64,000 nt of DNA from Rhodanobacter sp. C06 (GTDB lineage: Bacteria > Pseudomonadota > Gammaproteobacteria > Xanthomonadales > Rhodanobacteraceae): assembly GCF_002001105.1 (NCBI RefSeq), contig NZ_MUNP01000077.1, forward strand, positions 62,001 to 126,000. Direction: 5' to 3'. A model generated the notes under the pieces. That model saw only the letters and a program-made list of their open reading frames with translations. It had not been told where the DNA came from and did not search any database. This document shows positions 1 through 11,974 of this stretch, in pieces. The position numbers were made by a program, and so were the translations under genes. Each line of letters opens with the position of its first letter. Within the stretch, counting starts at the first letter, position 1.

Positions 1-35
1 CACAGCGGCAGGACAACGAGGTTTCTGGTACGCAT
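1..35 (-). CDS. 5' end of small secreted protein gene (mirror copy, cut by window edge)
   Basis: These bases are the first 11 codons (MRTRNLVVLPL) of the gene that is complete at 58020-58334. The rest lies outside the window, if it exists at all on this side. Confidence 0.6.
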   Translation of the reverse strand, partial: MRTRNLVVLPL

Positions 36-110
36 GGCAATCCCCGGATCCGGAAGCATGAACGCTGCGGCAGCTTTCCATGCCGCCATGATGACGGCAA
101 GGGACATACG

Positions 111-1451
<1,341 letters not shown>

Positions 1452-1539
1452 GGATTTCCTGCACATGTCCGCATGGATGCGGCTCCGGTTGAAAAGGTTG
1501 CCATGACCACTGGCCTACGTACATGAAAATTTCCGCGCA

Positions 1540-2760
1540 TTACACGCTCCGCGTCGCCACCACCGGCGGCACCGCCGCCGCGCGGAGCGCGGGACCGAGC
1601 ACGGCAAGCTGGCCGAGCAGCCACAGTGCCAGCGCACCGACCGCAAGGTAGTGCGACGGCAAATGCGCCAGCTCGAAGCGGTGCATCAGGAACAGGTTCA
1701 GCGCATAGGCGAACAGCGCACCCAGCAGCACGCCGCCGCTGACGATGAGCAGGTTTTCCATCTGGAAGTAGTGCAGGATGTCCCGGCGCGTGGCGCCGAG
1801 CGCGCGGCGCATGCCGATCTGCCTTCTCCGCTGCTGCACCCAGAAGCTGGCCAGGCCGCTCACGCCCAGCGCGGTGACGATCAGCAGGATCAGCATGATC
1901 GCCACCAGCATGCGGCCGGCGGCGAGGTCGCTCTCGAAATAGTTTTCGCGCAGCTCGGCCATGGTGAGCACCTTGCTCTCCACATGGCCCGGATTGGCTT
2001 TCTGCAGGGCTGCCGCGGCGGCACGCAGCGCTTCCGGCAGGCGACCTGGCTGGCTGCGCACGAGGTAGCCGCCGCCCATGTTCTGTGTACCGACGCGGAA
2101 TTCGTACACCAGCGAATCATCGTCGCTCGCACTGCCGGTGATCTCGCCGCGCAGGTGATCCACGATGCCGATCACCCGCAGGCTTTTGGTTCCGTCGTAA
2201 AGGATGCTGCCCAGCGCGTTCCCGTCCGGATACAGGCGTTGGGCGAGCGACTCCGTCAGCAGCGCCTGAACAGGCGCGGCAATCTTGCCCATGAGGACGT
2301 CCATGACATCGGGAAGCTCGGTATCCGTGAAGTCGCGCCCACGCACGACGTGCAGCCCCAGCGTACGGTTCAAGCCCTGGCTGCCCACGAACTCGTAGGC
2401 ATGCACGGCGGGGTGCTGCCGCGAGGCATCGAGAAAGAGTGGGCCGCGATCCGCGTGCCACAGGGGCAGAAAGCCGTAAGCGGCATCCGCCACGCCGGGC
2501 GCGGCGCGCATCGTGGCGAGATTGCCCGCGACGGTGCCGGGATTGTCTTCGCCGATCACACCGATGCTCTGGATCAGGCCGATCTGGCTCTCCGCCACAC
2601 CTGTCGGCGTATGCGAGCGCTGCATGGTGCCGTACACGATGAACACCAGGTTGCCGAGCACCGCCATGGTCAGCGCGATCTCCAGCACCAGCAACAGCAC
2701 CGCGGTCTTGTGGCTGCGCAGCGCGGCGAAGATGGGGCGAATCTGGAAGAAGATTCTCAT
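1540..2760 (-). CDS. FtsX-type permease B9, mirror copy
   Basis: Inverted copy of 55295-56515. It overlaps the upstream A9 gene by the same ATGA. Confidence 0.85.
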   Translation of the reverse strand: MRIFFQIRPIFAALRSHKTAVLLLVLEIALTMAVLGNLVFIVYGTMQRSHTPTGVAESQIGLIQSIGVIGEDNPGTVAGNLATMRAAPGVADAAYGFLPLWHADRGPLFLDASRQHPAVHAYEFVGSQGLNRTLGLHVVRGRDFTDTELPDVMDVLMGKIAAPVQALLTESLAQRLYPDGNALGSILYDGTKSLRVIGIVDHLRGEITGSASDDDSLVYEFRVGTQNMGGGYLVRSQPGRLPEALRAAAAALQKANPGHVESKVLTMAELRENYFESDLAAGRMLVAIMLILLIVTALGVSGLASFWVQQRRRQIGMRRALGATRRDILHYFQMENLLIVSGGVLLGALFAYALNLFLMHRFELAHLPSHYLAVGALALWLLGQLAVLGPALRAAAVPPVVATRSV

Positions 2761-4067
2761 AGCGATTTCACCTGCAGGGCGGGAGCCACGCGCGAGGCGC
2801 GCAAGGCGGGCCACACGCCGGCGGCGAGTGCCGACAACACGGCCAGCGCCAGCGCGATGCCCAGCATGGAAGGATCGAAATGCGCGGACGCGGCAAAGCT
2901 CACCGGCTGCTGGCGCACCATCCACAGGCCCAGCCACGCCAGCGGCAGGCCGAGCAGGCCGCCGGCCACGCCCACCACGCCGGCCTCCACCAGGCATTGC
3001 AGGAACACCGCGCGGCGCGAGGCGCCCAGCGCGCGACGCACGCCGATCTCGCCCGACTTGCGCAGGAACTTCGCCACCATCAGGCCCACGGTGTTGACCA
3101 TGCAGATCAAGAGCACACCGAAGGCGATCCAGGTCTGCATGCGCACGGTCACCGGGATCACGTGCTTGACGTCCAGCCAATCGAGCAGGCCACGCAGGCG
3201 CACGTTGGGTTCGCGCTGGTAGCGGCCCAGCTGATGCTGCTGCGCGCTGTACTGGGTGAGCACCGCGCGGTACTCGGCCACCTGCGCGGGCGTATCCAGT
3301 TGCACCCAGAACTGCGCCCAGGTGCATTGCTTGGCCTTGGGGTCATGCAGCCCCGCGCCCGGGTCGTTGCCCCAGCAGCGCATGGGACCGTAGCCGTAGT
3401 CCTGCGGCAGATCGAGCCAGGTAAAGAACGGCAGGTACATCTGCTCAGCCTTCGCGAAGGGACCGTCGTTGATGTCGTAGAAGCGCGGCTGCGGGTTCCA
3501 GTCGTCGATCACGCCCGCCACGCGGAAGGTCTTGGTGGCGATCACCAGGGTCTTGCCCACGCTGTTCTCGCCGCCGAACAGCTTCTGGTTCATCGCCCGC
3601 GACAGCACCACCACCTGCGCGTGGTTCGCATCGTCCTGCGCCGACCAGGCCGAACCGTAGAGGAAGGGCACGCCGAACATCGCGAAGAAATCGGCGGTGG
3701 TGGCGCGATCGGTGAACATCGCCAGCGGGCTGTCCGGCGCATCCTTGCGCACCGGCAGCCAGTTGCTACTCATCACCGCGCGGCGCGGCGCAATGCCGAG
3801 CTGGTACAGGTTCACCGCATCGACATAGGTGAGATCGTCCGGCGGCTCCTCCGTCGCACCCGGCAGATCCGCCGGCCGCGGATCCACCTGCGGATGGAAC
3901 AGCATGTCGCTGCGCCCCGGCAGCGGGTTGCCCGACAGGTTGTGCAACACCGCCAGCATGGTGACCGATGCGCCGATGCCCAGCGCGATCGCCAGCATCA
4001 TCAGACCGGCGAGTATGGGCGTGCGCTTCAGGCTGCGCAGCGCCAGATCAAGGTAATAACCGAACAC
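2757..4067 (-). CDS. FtsX-type permease A9, mirror copy
   Basis: Inverted copy of 53988-55298, including its GTG start codon. Confidence 0.85.
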   Translation of the reverse strand: MFGYYLDLALRSLKRTPILAGLMMLAIALGIGASVTMLAVLHNLSGNPLPGRSDMLFHPQVDPRPADLPGATEEPPDDLTYVDAVNLYQLGIAPRRAVMSSNWLPVRKDAPDSPLAMFTDRATTADFFAMFGVPFLYGSAWSAQDDANHAQVVVLSRAMNQKLFGGENSVGKTLVIATKTFRVAGVIDDWNPQPRFYDINDGPFAKAEQMYLPFFTWLDLPQDYGYGPMRCWGNDPGAGLHDPKAKQCTWAQFWVQLDTPAQVAEYRAVLTQYSAQQHQLGRYQREPNVRLRGLLDWLDVKHVIPVTVRMQTWIAFGVLLICMVNTVGLMVAKFLRKSGEIGVRRALGASRRAVFLQCLVEAGVVGVAGGLLGLPLAWLGLWMVRQQPVSFAASAHFDPSMLGIALALAVLSALAAGVWPALRASRVAPALQVKSL

Positions 4068-4117
4068 TCCACTTCTCCTTGTTGAACTCCCCTTCCTTCG
4101 AGGAGGTCTTGCATATC

Positions 4118-4231
4118 TCCCCTCTCCCGCTGGGAGAGAGGCTGGGGGAGAGGGTTCGGCCAGTGCGCAATGCCGCGCTCCGACCGTACCCTCTCCCGCC
4201 CGTTGGGCACCCTCCCCCGGCGGGGGAGGGG
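4118..4231. repeat. Composite palindromic element between pairs 8 and 9, mirror copy
   Basis: Inverted copy of 53824-53937: two GC-rich hairpins facing each other across a short core. Confidence 0.85.
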
Positions 4232-4235
4232 AAGA

Positions 4236-5471
4236 TCACACGCTCCGTGTCGCCACCACCGGCGGCACCTGCGCGGCGCGCAGCGCCGGCGACAGCACCG
4301 AGAGTTGCCCCAGCGCCCACAGCACCGCTGCGCCGATTGGCAGATACCACAGCGGCAGGCGCGGCAGTTCGTAGTGCGTCATCAGCAGGAGATTCATCAG
4401 CACGGCCAGCAGCACGCCCAGCACGATGCCCACCGTGACGATCAGCAAGTTCTCGGTCTGGAAATAGCGCAGGATGTCGCCACGGGTGGCGCCGATGGCA
4501 CGACGAATGCCGATGCTGCGCGTGCGCTGCTGCACCCAGAAATTCGCCAGCCCCGCGATGCCCAGCGCGGTGACGAACAGCAGGCCCAGCGCCGAGGCGA
4601 TCAGCAGGCCGATCATGGTGGTGTCGCGCTGGAAATAAGCATCGCGAATCTGCGAGTACGTCTGCACCTGATCCGGGTCGATGACGCGGGTGGGATCGAC
4701 CTTGAACAGCACCGCCTCCGCAGCTTTCAAAATGTGCTCGCGATCACTCGGCGCACTGCGCAGCACGTAGATCTCGCTGGTGCTGTCCGGCAACTGCGGC
4801 ATGATCACGCTGGCGTAGCCATCCCCCATGCCGTGCAACTCTGGACGCGCCAACGTGGCGACAACACCTGACACCTGCAAGGCATTGCCACCCAAGATCA
4901 TCACCTTGCCGAGCGCGTCCTGCCCCGGATAGAGCTTGTCGGCCAGCGCGCGACTGATGATCGCGACATGTGGATTGTTTTCCGCCGTGTATTCCCCCGG
5001 AAGGAAATCGCGCCCTGCCACCAGTTGCAGCCCCAGCGTGTTGAGCAGACCGGGCGTGCCATCGTAAAAACTGGACAGTGGGCAATCGCCACCCTTGAAC
5101 AACGACGAGGTACGCATCGCCTGCTCGAACACCTGACGGCTCGGGCACGCGGGGCCAAACGAATCGTTGCGGTTCAGCGGCAACGCACTACTCACCGCCA
5201 CGACGGATTCCACGCCGGGAATCGCACGCAATGCCGCAAGGTCGGTATCGTGCAGCGCCTGCGCATTCTGGTGGAGATCAGTCCCGGTGCTCTGGATCGT
5301 GGACAGCTCGCTTTCGGCAATGCCAGTCGGCATCGAAACATCCGCGATGCGGCTGGCGATCATGAAAGCCACATTGCAGACGATCGCGCAGGTGAGGGCC
5401 ACTTGCAGCGTCAGCAGCATGGCAGTGAGTCTGTGGTGGCGCAGGGTGGAAAGAATCGGTCGAAGTTGCAT
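4236..5471 (-). CDS. FtsX-type permease B8, mirror copy
   Basis: Inverted copy of 52584-53819. The real start is the internal ATG at 5471, which follows a GGGAG, not the longer in-frame extension to 5531 inside A8. Confidence 0.85.
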   Translation of the reverse strand: MQLRPILSTLRHHRLTAMLLTLQVALTCAIVCNVAFMIASRIADVSMPTGIAESELSTIQSTGTDLHQNAQALHDTDLAALRAIPGVESVVAVSSALPLNRNDSFGPACPSRQVFEQAMRTSSLFKGGDCPLSSFYDGTPGLLNTLGLQLVAGRDFLPGEYTAENNPHVAIISRALADKLYPGQDALGKVMILGGNALQVSGVVATLARPELHGMGDGYASVIMPQLPDSTSEIYVLRSAPSDREHILKAAEAVLFKVDPTRVIDPDQVQTYSQIRDAYFQRDTTMIGLLIASALGLLFVTALGIAGLANFWVQQRTRSIGIRRAIGATRGDILRYFQTENLLIVTVGIVLGVLLAVLMNLLLMTHYELPRLPLWYLPIGAAVLWALGQLSVLSPALRAAQVPPVVATRSV

Positions 5472-5482
5472 GGCGATCTCCC

Positions 5483-6793
5483 TCAAAGCGTCTTGAGTTG
5501 CAACGCGGGCGCCACGCGGCAGGCCCGCCACGCGGGAAGCAAGCCGGCGATCATGCTGGCGAAAACCGCCAGCGCCAACGTCGTCAGCAGCATCGACGCG
5601 TCCATGCGCGCGATGTGGGCGTAGTCGTCAGGTCGGTGCCGCACACTCCACAGCCCGAGTTCCGCGATCAGCACACCAAGCACGCCGCCGGCCACGCCAA
5701 TGACCGCCGACTCGATGCCGAACTGTACGAAGATGTCGCGCCGCCGCGCACCCAAGGCGCGGCGCACGCTGATCTCGCCGCTACGGCGAAGGAACTTCGC
5801 CAGCAGCAAGGCCATGACGTTCACCATGCACACGAGCAGGAAACCCAGCGCCAGCCACATTTGCAGGCGCACGTCGCCGGGCACGAGGTTTTCGTGCACC
5901 AGCCAGCCCATCAGGCTGTACAACCTGGCGTTGGTTGCCGGGCGCTGGAATCGGCCCAGCGATTTCTGCTGCGCGGAGTAGTCGATCAGGAACTGCCTGT
6001 ACGCAGCCACCTGCGTGGGCGTGTCGAGTTGCACCCAGAACTGCAACCACGTGGTAGTCGCGCTGCGCATGTCGCCATTGGGCATCTTGCCCCAACTGTC
6101 CACGTTGCCGTCGGTGCCCAAATTCAAATCCACTGCCGTGGAAAGCGGCAGGAAGAACAGGTCACGGTCGCTGTACCGCTTGGTCCGGCTGTCGGCATAG
6201 AACAGCGGCGACGGTTGCCAGTTGGTGGTTACGCCGATCACGCGAAGATCGTTTTCGCCCATCCTGACCATCTTGCCAACGGCGTCAGTGCCGCCGAACA
6301 GCTTGCGCGCAAGCGAATCGGCCAGCACCACCACATGCGCGCCGGCCGCATCGTCGGCCGCGCTCCAACTGCTGCCGCGCTCGAATGGCACGCCGAACAT
6401 GGTGAAGAAATCCGCCGTGGTGTAGCGACCATCCACGTAGAACGATCGCATGCCCACAGCCGATGGACGCACCAGCAAGTGACCTGCCGCCATCGCTGAC
6501 TGCCGCCGGGCACTCTGTGCATTGAGCAAGGCCATCGCATCCGGCCAGGTGAGGTGATCGGAGGGGTCATAACCATTGGCGAAAAAGTTGCCTTTGAGCG
6601 GCAACGGATTGAGATGCGGCACATACAGATGCGAGCTGCGCCCCGGCAGCGGATCGTCGGTCATCACGTGCAGCACCGTGAGCATGGTCATCGACGCACC
6701 GATGCCCAGTCCGATGGCGAGCACCATCAGGCCGGTGAGGATCGGTGTGCGCTTGAGGCTGCGCAGGGCCAGGTCGAGGTAGTAGCCGAACAT
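5483..6793 (-). CDS. FtsX-type permease A8, mirror copy
   Basis: Inverted copy of 51262-52572. The open frame runs on upstream to 7045 through the repeat, but the conserved MFGYYLDLAL start at 6793 with an AGGAGG is the true one. Confidence 0.85.
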   Translation of the reverse strand: MFGYYLDLALRSLKRTPILTGLMVLAIGLGIGASMTMLTVLHVMTDDPLPGRSSHLYVPHLNPLPLKGNFFANGYDPSDHLTWPDAMALLNAQSARRQSAMAAGHLLVRPSAVGMRSFYVDGRYTTADFFTMFGVPFERGSSWSAADDAAGAHVVVLADSLARKLFGGTDAVGKMVRMGENDLRVIGVTTNWQPSPLFYADSRTKRYSDRDLFFLPLSTAVDLNLGTDGNVDSWGKMPNGDMRSATTTWLQFWVQLDTPTQVAAYRQFLIDYSAQQKSLGRFQRPATNARLYSLMGWLVHENLVPGDVRLQMWLALGFLLVCMVNVMALLLAKFLRRSGEISVRRALGARRRDIFVQFGIESAVIGVAGGVLGVLIAELGLWSVRHRPDDYAHIARMDASMLLTTLALAVFASMIAGLLPAWRACRVAPALQLKTL

Positions 6794-6815
6794 TCGATGC
6801 CTCCTTGATTGAACT

Positions 6816-6924
6816 CCCCTCTCCCGCTTGCGGGAGAGGGGTTGGGGAGAGGGCGCTTTGGCGTTGCTGCCGACCCATGCCCTCTCCCGCCCTTTGGGCA
6901 CCCTCCCCCGCAAGCGGGGGAGGG
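6816..6924. repeat. Composite palindromic element between pairs 7 and 8, mirror copy
   Basis: Inverted copy of 51131-51239. Confidence 0.85.
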
Positions 6925-6930
6925 AAAAGC

Positions 6931-8163
6931 TCACACCGAACGCGTCGCCACCACCGGCGGCACCTGCGCGGCGCGCAGCGCGGGCGACAGCACCGAGAGC
7001 TGGCCCAACGCCCACAGCACCGCTGCGCCGATTGGCAGGTACCACAGCGGCAGGCGCGGCAGTTCGTAGTGCGTCATCAGCAGGAGATTCATCAGCACGG
7101 CCAGCAGCACGCCCAGCACGATGCCCACCGTGACGATCAGCAAGTTCTCGGTCTGGAAGTAGCGCAGGATGTCGCCGCGCGTCGCTCCAATCGCGCGGCG
7201 GATGCCGATGCTGCGCGTACGCTGCTGCACCCAGAAATTCGCCAGCCCGGCGATGCCCAGCGCGGTGACGAACAGCAGGCCCAGCACGGAGGCGATCAGC
7301 AGGCCGATCATGGTGGTATCGCGCTGGAAGTAGGCATTGCGAATCTGCGTGTAGGTCTGCATCTGCTTGGGGTCGATGATGCGGTTGGAGCTGGCCTGAA
7401 GCAGCGCGGCCTCGGCGGCCTTGAGCACGCGCTGGCGATCCTGCGGCGCGCTGCGCAGCACGTAGGTGACGCTGGAGCCGTCGGGACGCTGCGGCCAGAT
7501 CATGCTGTCGCCGTCGACGCCCGGCTTGCTCAGGGCCGGCCGCAATAGCGTGTCCACGATGCCGACGACACGAAAGAAGTTGTCGCCGTCGTACATGCTC
7601 TGCCCCAGCGCCGAGCGCCCCGGATACAGTTTCTGCGCCAATGCGCGCGTAATGATCGCGACCGCGGGCTTGCCCTTGCTCACGTACTCGTCTGGCAGGA
7701 AATCACGCCCCGCAGCAAGATGCAGGCCCAACGTGGCGATCAAACCCGGCGTACCGTCGTACAAGGCAGGTTGCACGCAACCGCTGCCATCGATCGAATT
7801 GCGCTGTATCGCCCGATCCAGCGCCTGCTTGCTGGGGCACATGCCACTGGACGATTCGCTCTGGTTCAGCGGCAGCGAATAACTGACCGCCACGGCGGAA
7901 CGCACCCCGGGAATCGCGCGCAAGGCGGCCAGGTCGGCCACATGCCGCGCCTGCACGTTCTCGCCTTTTTCGATGCCACGGCTGTGGATCGCCGACAGCT
8001 CGTTCTCGGCGATGCCGGTGGGCACGCTGATGCGTTGCACGCGCTGGGCCACCATGAACACCACGTTGCAGACGATGGCGCAGGTGAAGGCCACCTGCAG
8101 GGTCAGCAGGATGGCGGTGAGCTTGTGGTGGCGCAGGGTGGAAAGGATCGGTCGGATCTGCAT
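6931..8163 (-). CDS. FtsX-type permease B7, mirror copy
   Basis: Inverted copy of 49892-51124, with the same periplasmic cysteine pair. Confidence 0.85.
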   Translation of the reverse strand: MQIRPILSTLRHHKLTAILLTLQVAFTCAIVCNVVFMVAQRVQRISVPTGIAENELSAIHSRGIEKGENVQARHVADLAALRAIPGVRSAVAVSYSLPLNQSESSSGMCPSKQALDRAIQRNSIDGSGCVQPALYDGTPGLIATLGLHLAAGRDFLPDEYVSKGKPAVAIITRALAQKLYPGRSALGQSMYDGDNFFRVVGIVDTLLRPALSKPGVDGDSMIWPQRPDGSSVTYVLRSAPQDRQRVLKAAEAALLQASSNRIIDPKQMQTYTQIRNAYFQRDTTMIGLLIASVLGLLFVTALGIAGLANFWVQQRTRSIGIRRAIGATRGDILRYFQTENLLIVTVGIVLGVLLAVLMNLLLMTHYELPRLPLWYLPIGAAVLWALGQLSVLSPALRAAQVPPVVATRSV

Positions 8164-8166
8164 GGG

Positions 8167-9477
8167 TCAACCCCCTTTGAGTTGCAGCGCGGGCGGCACG
8201 TGGCAAGCACGCCATGCCGGCAGCAAGCCGGCCAGCACGCTGGCGAGCACCGCGAGCGCCAATGTCCCGAGCAGCATCGACACGTCCATCTGCGCCAGCT
8301 TGGCGTAGTCGTCCGGGCGCTGGCGGATGCTCCACAGGCCGAGTTGCGCGATGGCCACGCCCAGCACCCCGCCAGCCACGCCGATCAGCGCCGACTCGAT
8401 GCCAAGCTGCACGAAGATGTCGCGTCGTCTGGCACCCAGCGCGCGACGCACGCTGATCTCGCCGCCGCGACGCAAAAACTTCGCCAGCAGCAGCGCCACG
8501 ATGTTGACCATGCACACGAACAGGAAACCCAGCGCCAGCCACAGCTGCAGGTCCACGTCGTTGGGCACCAGGTTTTCGTGCGCCAGCCAGCCCATCAGGT
8601 TGTACAGCTTCGCGTTGGTGGGCGGACGCTGGAAACGGCCCAGCGCCTTCTGCTGCGCGGAGTAGTCGATCAGGTATTGCCGGTACGCCGCCACTTGCGC
8701 CGGCGTGTCCAGTTGCACCCAGAACTGCAGCCAGCTCATGTTCGCGCTGGTCAGCGAATTATCGTCGCCCTTGACCCAGCCGGACTGGTTGCCATTGACT
8801 TGAAACTTCTCGTCCACCGCCACCGAAAGCGGTAGAAAGAACAGATCGGCATCGCTGTATTGGGTGCCCGTTTGATCGGCATAGAACAAGGGTTTCGGCG
8901 CCCAATCGGCAGTGACGCCGATCACCCGGAAATCATGCTCGCCCAGGTGCACCGTCTGGCCGACCGCAGTGCCCGTGCCGAACAGCTTGCGCGCCAGTAT
9001 CTCGGACAGCACCACCACGTGCGCGCTGGCCGCGTCGTCCGCCGCGCTCCAGCCGCTGCCGCGCTCGAACGGCACGCCGAACAGCGCGAAGAAATCCGCC
9101 GTCGCATAGCGACCTGCCACGTAGAACGGCCGCAGGTCCGCGCGCGCCGGGCGCAACAGCAGCGAACCGCCCGACATCGCCGCCTGCCGCACGGCGCGAT
9201 GTGCCTTGAGCAGCGCCATCGCATCGGGCCACGTCATGTCGTCGGTGGGGTCGGGGCTGTCGCCGCGCCGCTTGTGGTCCAACGGCAACGGATCGAGATG
9301 CGGCGTGTACAGCTGCGCGCTGCGCCCCGGCATCGGATCGTCGGTCATCACATGCAGCACGGTGAGCATGGTCATCGATGCGCCGATGCCCAGCCCGATC
9401 GCCAGCACCATCAGGCCGGTGAGGATCGGCGTGCGCTTGAGGCTGTGCAGTGCAAGATTCAGGTAATAACCGAACAT
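8167..9477 (-). CDS. FtsX-type permease A7, mirror copy
   Basis: Inverted copy of 48578-49888, separated from B7 by three bases. Confidence 0.85.
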   Translation of the reverse strand: MFGYYLNLALHSLKRTPILTGLMVLAIGLGIGASMTMLTVLHVMTDDPMPGRSAQLYTPHLDPLPLDHKRRGDSPDPTDDMTWPDAMALLKAHRAVRQAAMSGGSLLLRPARADLRPFYVAGRYATADFFALFGVPFERGSGWSAADDAASAHVVVLSEILARKLFGTGTAVGQTVHLGEHDFRVIGVTADWAPKPLFYADQTGTQYSDADLFFLPLSVAVDEKFQVNGNQSGWVKGDDNSLTSANMSWLQFWVQLDTPAQVAAYRQYLIDYSAQQKALGRFQRPPTNAKLYNLMGWLAHENLVPNDVDLQLWLALGFLFVCMVNIVALLLAKFLRRGGEISVRRALGARRRDIFVQLGIESALIGVAGGVLGVAIAQLGLWSIRQRPDDYAKLAQMDVSMLLGTLALAVLASVLAGLLPAWRACHVPPALQLKGG

Positions 9478-9524
9478 GATTCCTCCATAGGTGCACTCAA
9501 GTCCTTCCCGGCAGCACGCCGAAT

Positions 9525-10685
9525 TCAGCGATCGCGTTCCACTTCGGCGGGCGCCGCATCACCCGTCGTTTTCGCGTAAGGCAGCACGTCGTCCACCAGG
9601 TGAACCAGGAAGCGGCCGGGCTGCTCCAGCATGATCATGTGCGCCGAATCGGCGAACACCACCAGCCGCTTGGACGGCGCCTGCAGTGTGTCGAACCACT
9701 GTTCGGCCAACGTGTGCGACGTGGTGTTGTCGTGTGCGCCGACAAACATCACCACGGGGCAACCGAACCGGGTGGTGTGATCGAAATCGACCGACAGCAA
9801 CGGCTTGAGCAGGTGTTTCAGCGAGAACACGCTGCCTTTGCCGATGGCGCGGACGTCGCTTTCGCTGTAATCGGGCGACAGATCCCAGGTATCCGCCGCG
9901 AACTGGTAATCCTGGCGCCCCCAGGCGAGGCCGCCGTAGTACATCTCCCACTTGTCGCGCACGCCGATCTGGTCGAGCGTGATGTCCTTCGGCCCCGGAT
10001 AGGGCGCGATCGCATCCAGCTCGCGCACGGCAGCGGCATTGCCGTGCGCCTTGGCCTCGCGCAAGGCGAAGGCGTAGCCGTCCTCTTCGTTCCGGCGCAT
10101 GTTCACGACCTGGCCCACGCTGACATAGGCGTAGAACCAGTCCGGGTGACGCTGCGCCAGTTCCACGCCCAGCACGCTGCCCCAGGAGTGCCCCATCACG
10201 AAGATCTTCCGTTTATGGAAGCGTTGGCGCAGGTACTCGACGACCTGCGCCGCATCGTCGGTCATGCCCGCGATGCTCAATCCCGGCGCCATCTGCGCTT
10301 CGGTATTGGCGGCATAGGTCTTGCCAGCGCCGCGTTGGTCCCATTCGACCACGGTGAAGTAGTCCTGCCACGGCGACTCGAATGTCCAGGCCTGCGGCAT
10401 GTCCGGCGAAGCCGGGCCGCCATGCAGCACCAGCAGCACCGGATTGCGCAGATCGCGGCCGCGTATCGTCAGCCACTGGTCGATGCCGCCGATGCGCACC
10501 TTGACCTGCTCCTCGATCCCGTTCGGCGAGACGATCTTCTGGTTGGCGGCGATGACCCCGGTGACCTGGGCACGTGTCATCCAGTGCGCGGCGTCCTGCT
10601 CCGCCGGGGTTGCGCTCGCGGCACCTGCAGCCGCAAGCGCGGCCGCAGCCAGCAGGGTGCCGATTGCCCGCCGAATCTTCTTCAT
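9525..10685 (-). CDS. Secreted alpha/beta hydrolase, mirror copy
   Basis: Inverted copy of 47370-48530, with intact HGGP, GHSWG, Asp and His catalytic elements. Confidence 0.85.
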   Translation of the reverse strand: MKKIRRAIGTLLAAAALAAAGAASATPAEQDAAHWMTRAQVTGVIAANQKIVSPNGIEEQVKVRIGGIDQWLTIRGRDLRNPVLLVLHGGPASPDMPQAWTFESPWQDYFTVVEWDQRGAGKTYAANTEAQMAPGLSIAGMTDDAAQVVEYLRQRFHKRKIFVMGHSWGSVLGVELAQRHPDWFYAYVSVGQVVNMRRNEEDGYAFALREAKAHGNAAAVRELDAIAPYPGPKDITLDQIGVRDKWEMYYGGLAWGRQDYQFAADTWDLSPDYSESDVRAIGKGSVFSLKHLLKPLLSVDFDHTTRFGCPVVMFVGAHDNTTSHTLAEQWFDTLQAPSKRLVVFADSAHMIMLEQPGRFLVHLVDDVLPYAKTTGDAAPAEVERDR

Positions 10686-10740
10686 GCATCACTCCATCAA
10701 GGCCAACGATTGGTGGCGGATTCCCGCGCACCCTGGAAAA

Positions 10741-11973
10741 TCACACGGATCGTGTCGCCACCACCGGCGGCACCGCCGCCGCGCGCAGCGCGGGGCCGAG
10801 CACGGCGAGCTGGCCGATGGCCCACAGCGCCAGCGCGCCGACCGGGAAGTAGATGCCCGGCAGGTGCGGCAATTCGTAGTGCAACATCAGCCACAGGCTC
10901 AGCCCATAGGCCAGCACCATCCCGATCACGATGCCCAGCGTGACGATCAGGAAATTCTCGGTCTGGAAGTAATGCAGGATGTCGGTGCGCGTGGCACCCA
11001 GTGCGCGGCGGATGCCGATCTGCTTGCGGCGCTGCGATACCCAGAAGCTGGCAAGCCCGACGATGCCCAGCCCTGTCACCAGCAGCAGCGCCACGATCAC
11101 GCTGACCAGGATGCCCGCCATCGCGCGGTCGTCCTTGAAGTAATCGCTGCGGATCTCGTCGTAGGCGCGCATGTGCGTGATCACGCGCGTGGGGTCGGCG
11201 TGCTTCAGCGCCGCCACCGCCGCGGCGATCACTTGCTGCCGGTCCGCGGGCCGGGTGCGCAACAGGTAGCTCTGGTCCTTGTCCGCACCCATGTGCACCG
11301 GAATGATCATCGAGTATTGCGCGGTGGCGATGTTGTAGGCATTGGCGCGCGCCAGCGTCGCCACCACACCCACCACGCGGAAGCTCGCGGTGGGCGCCAA
11401 CCAGAGCAACTTGCCGAGCGGGTTTTGCTGCGGCCACAGACGCGTGGCCAGCGCCTGGCTGACAAGCATCGGCATCGGGAAGCCCTTGTCATTGCCGTCG
11501 GCGAGGGCCTTGATCACCACATCCGCATTGACGTATTCGTCGGGGCGCAAGGGGCGCCCCGCGACCAGCTGCAAACCCATGGTTTGCACCAGGTTCTCGC
11601 CGAAATATTCAGCCGCATTCAAGGTTGGGTGCGGCTGCGTCGGCGAGAGCATCACGTTGCCGTTCGACGAAGCGCCACCGAACGGAACCTGGTTGCTCAT
11701 GGCGACCGCCTGCACGCCGGGAATCTGCCGCAGCGTCGCGAGGTCTTCCTGCGCCCGCGCGAAACGATCGGCGGGCGGCTCGATCGGCGCCTGCTGGATC
11801 TGTACCAATTCGCGTTCCGCGATGCCGCTGGGCATGTCCATGTGCTGCAGGCGCTGCACGATCAGGAACACGCCGTTGCAGATGATGGCGCAGCTCAACG
11901 CGATCTCCAGCATCAGCAGCCAGAGGATGACCTTGTGCCGGCGCAGCGTGGCAAGTATCGGTCGCAGTTCCAT
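10741..11973 (-). CDS. FtsX-type permease B6, mirror copy
   Basis: Inverted copy of 46082-47314. The start is the ATG at 11973, one base after the A6 stop. Confidence 0.85.
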   Translation of the reverse strand: MELRPILATLRRHKVILWLLMLEIALSCAIICNGVFLIVQRLQHMDMPSGIAERELVQIQQAPIEPPADRFARAQEDLATLRQIPGVQAVAMSNQVPFGGASSNGNVMLSPTQPHPTLNAAEYFGENLVQTMGLQLVAGRPLRPDEYVNADVVIKALADGNDKGFPMPMLVSQALATRLWPQQNPLGKLLWLAPTASFRVVGVVATLARANAYNIATAQYSMIIPVHMGADKDQSYLLRTRPADRQQVIAAAVAALKHADPTRVITHMRAYDEIRSDYFKDDRAMAGILVSVIVALLLVTGLGIVGLASFWVSQRRKQIGIRRALGATRTDILHYFQTENFLIVTLGIVIGMVLAYGLSLWLMLHYELPHLPGIYFPVGALALWAIGQLAVLGPALRAAAVPPVVATRSV

Positions 11974-11974
11974 G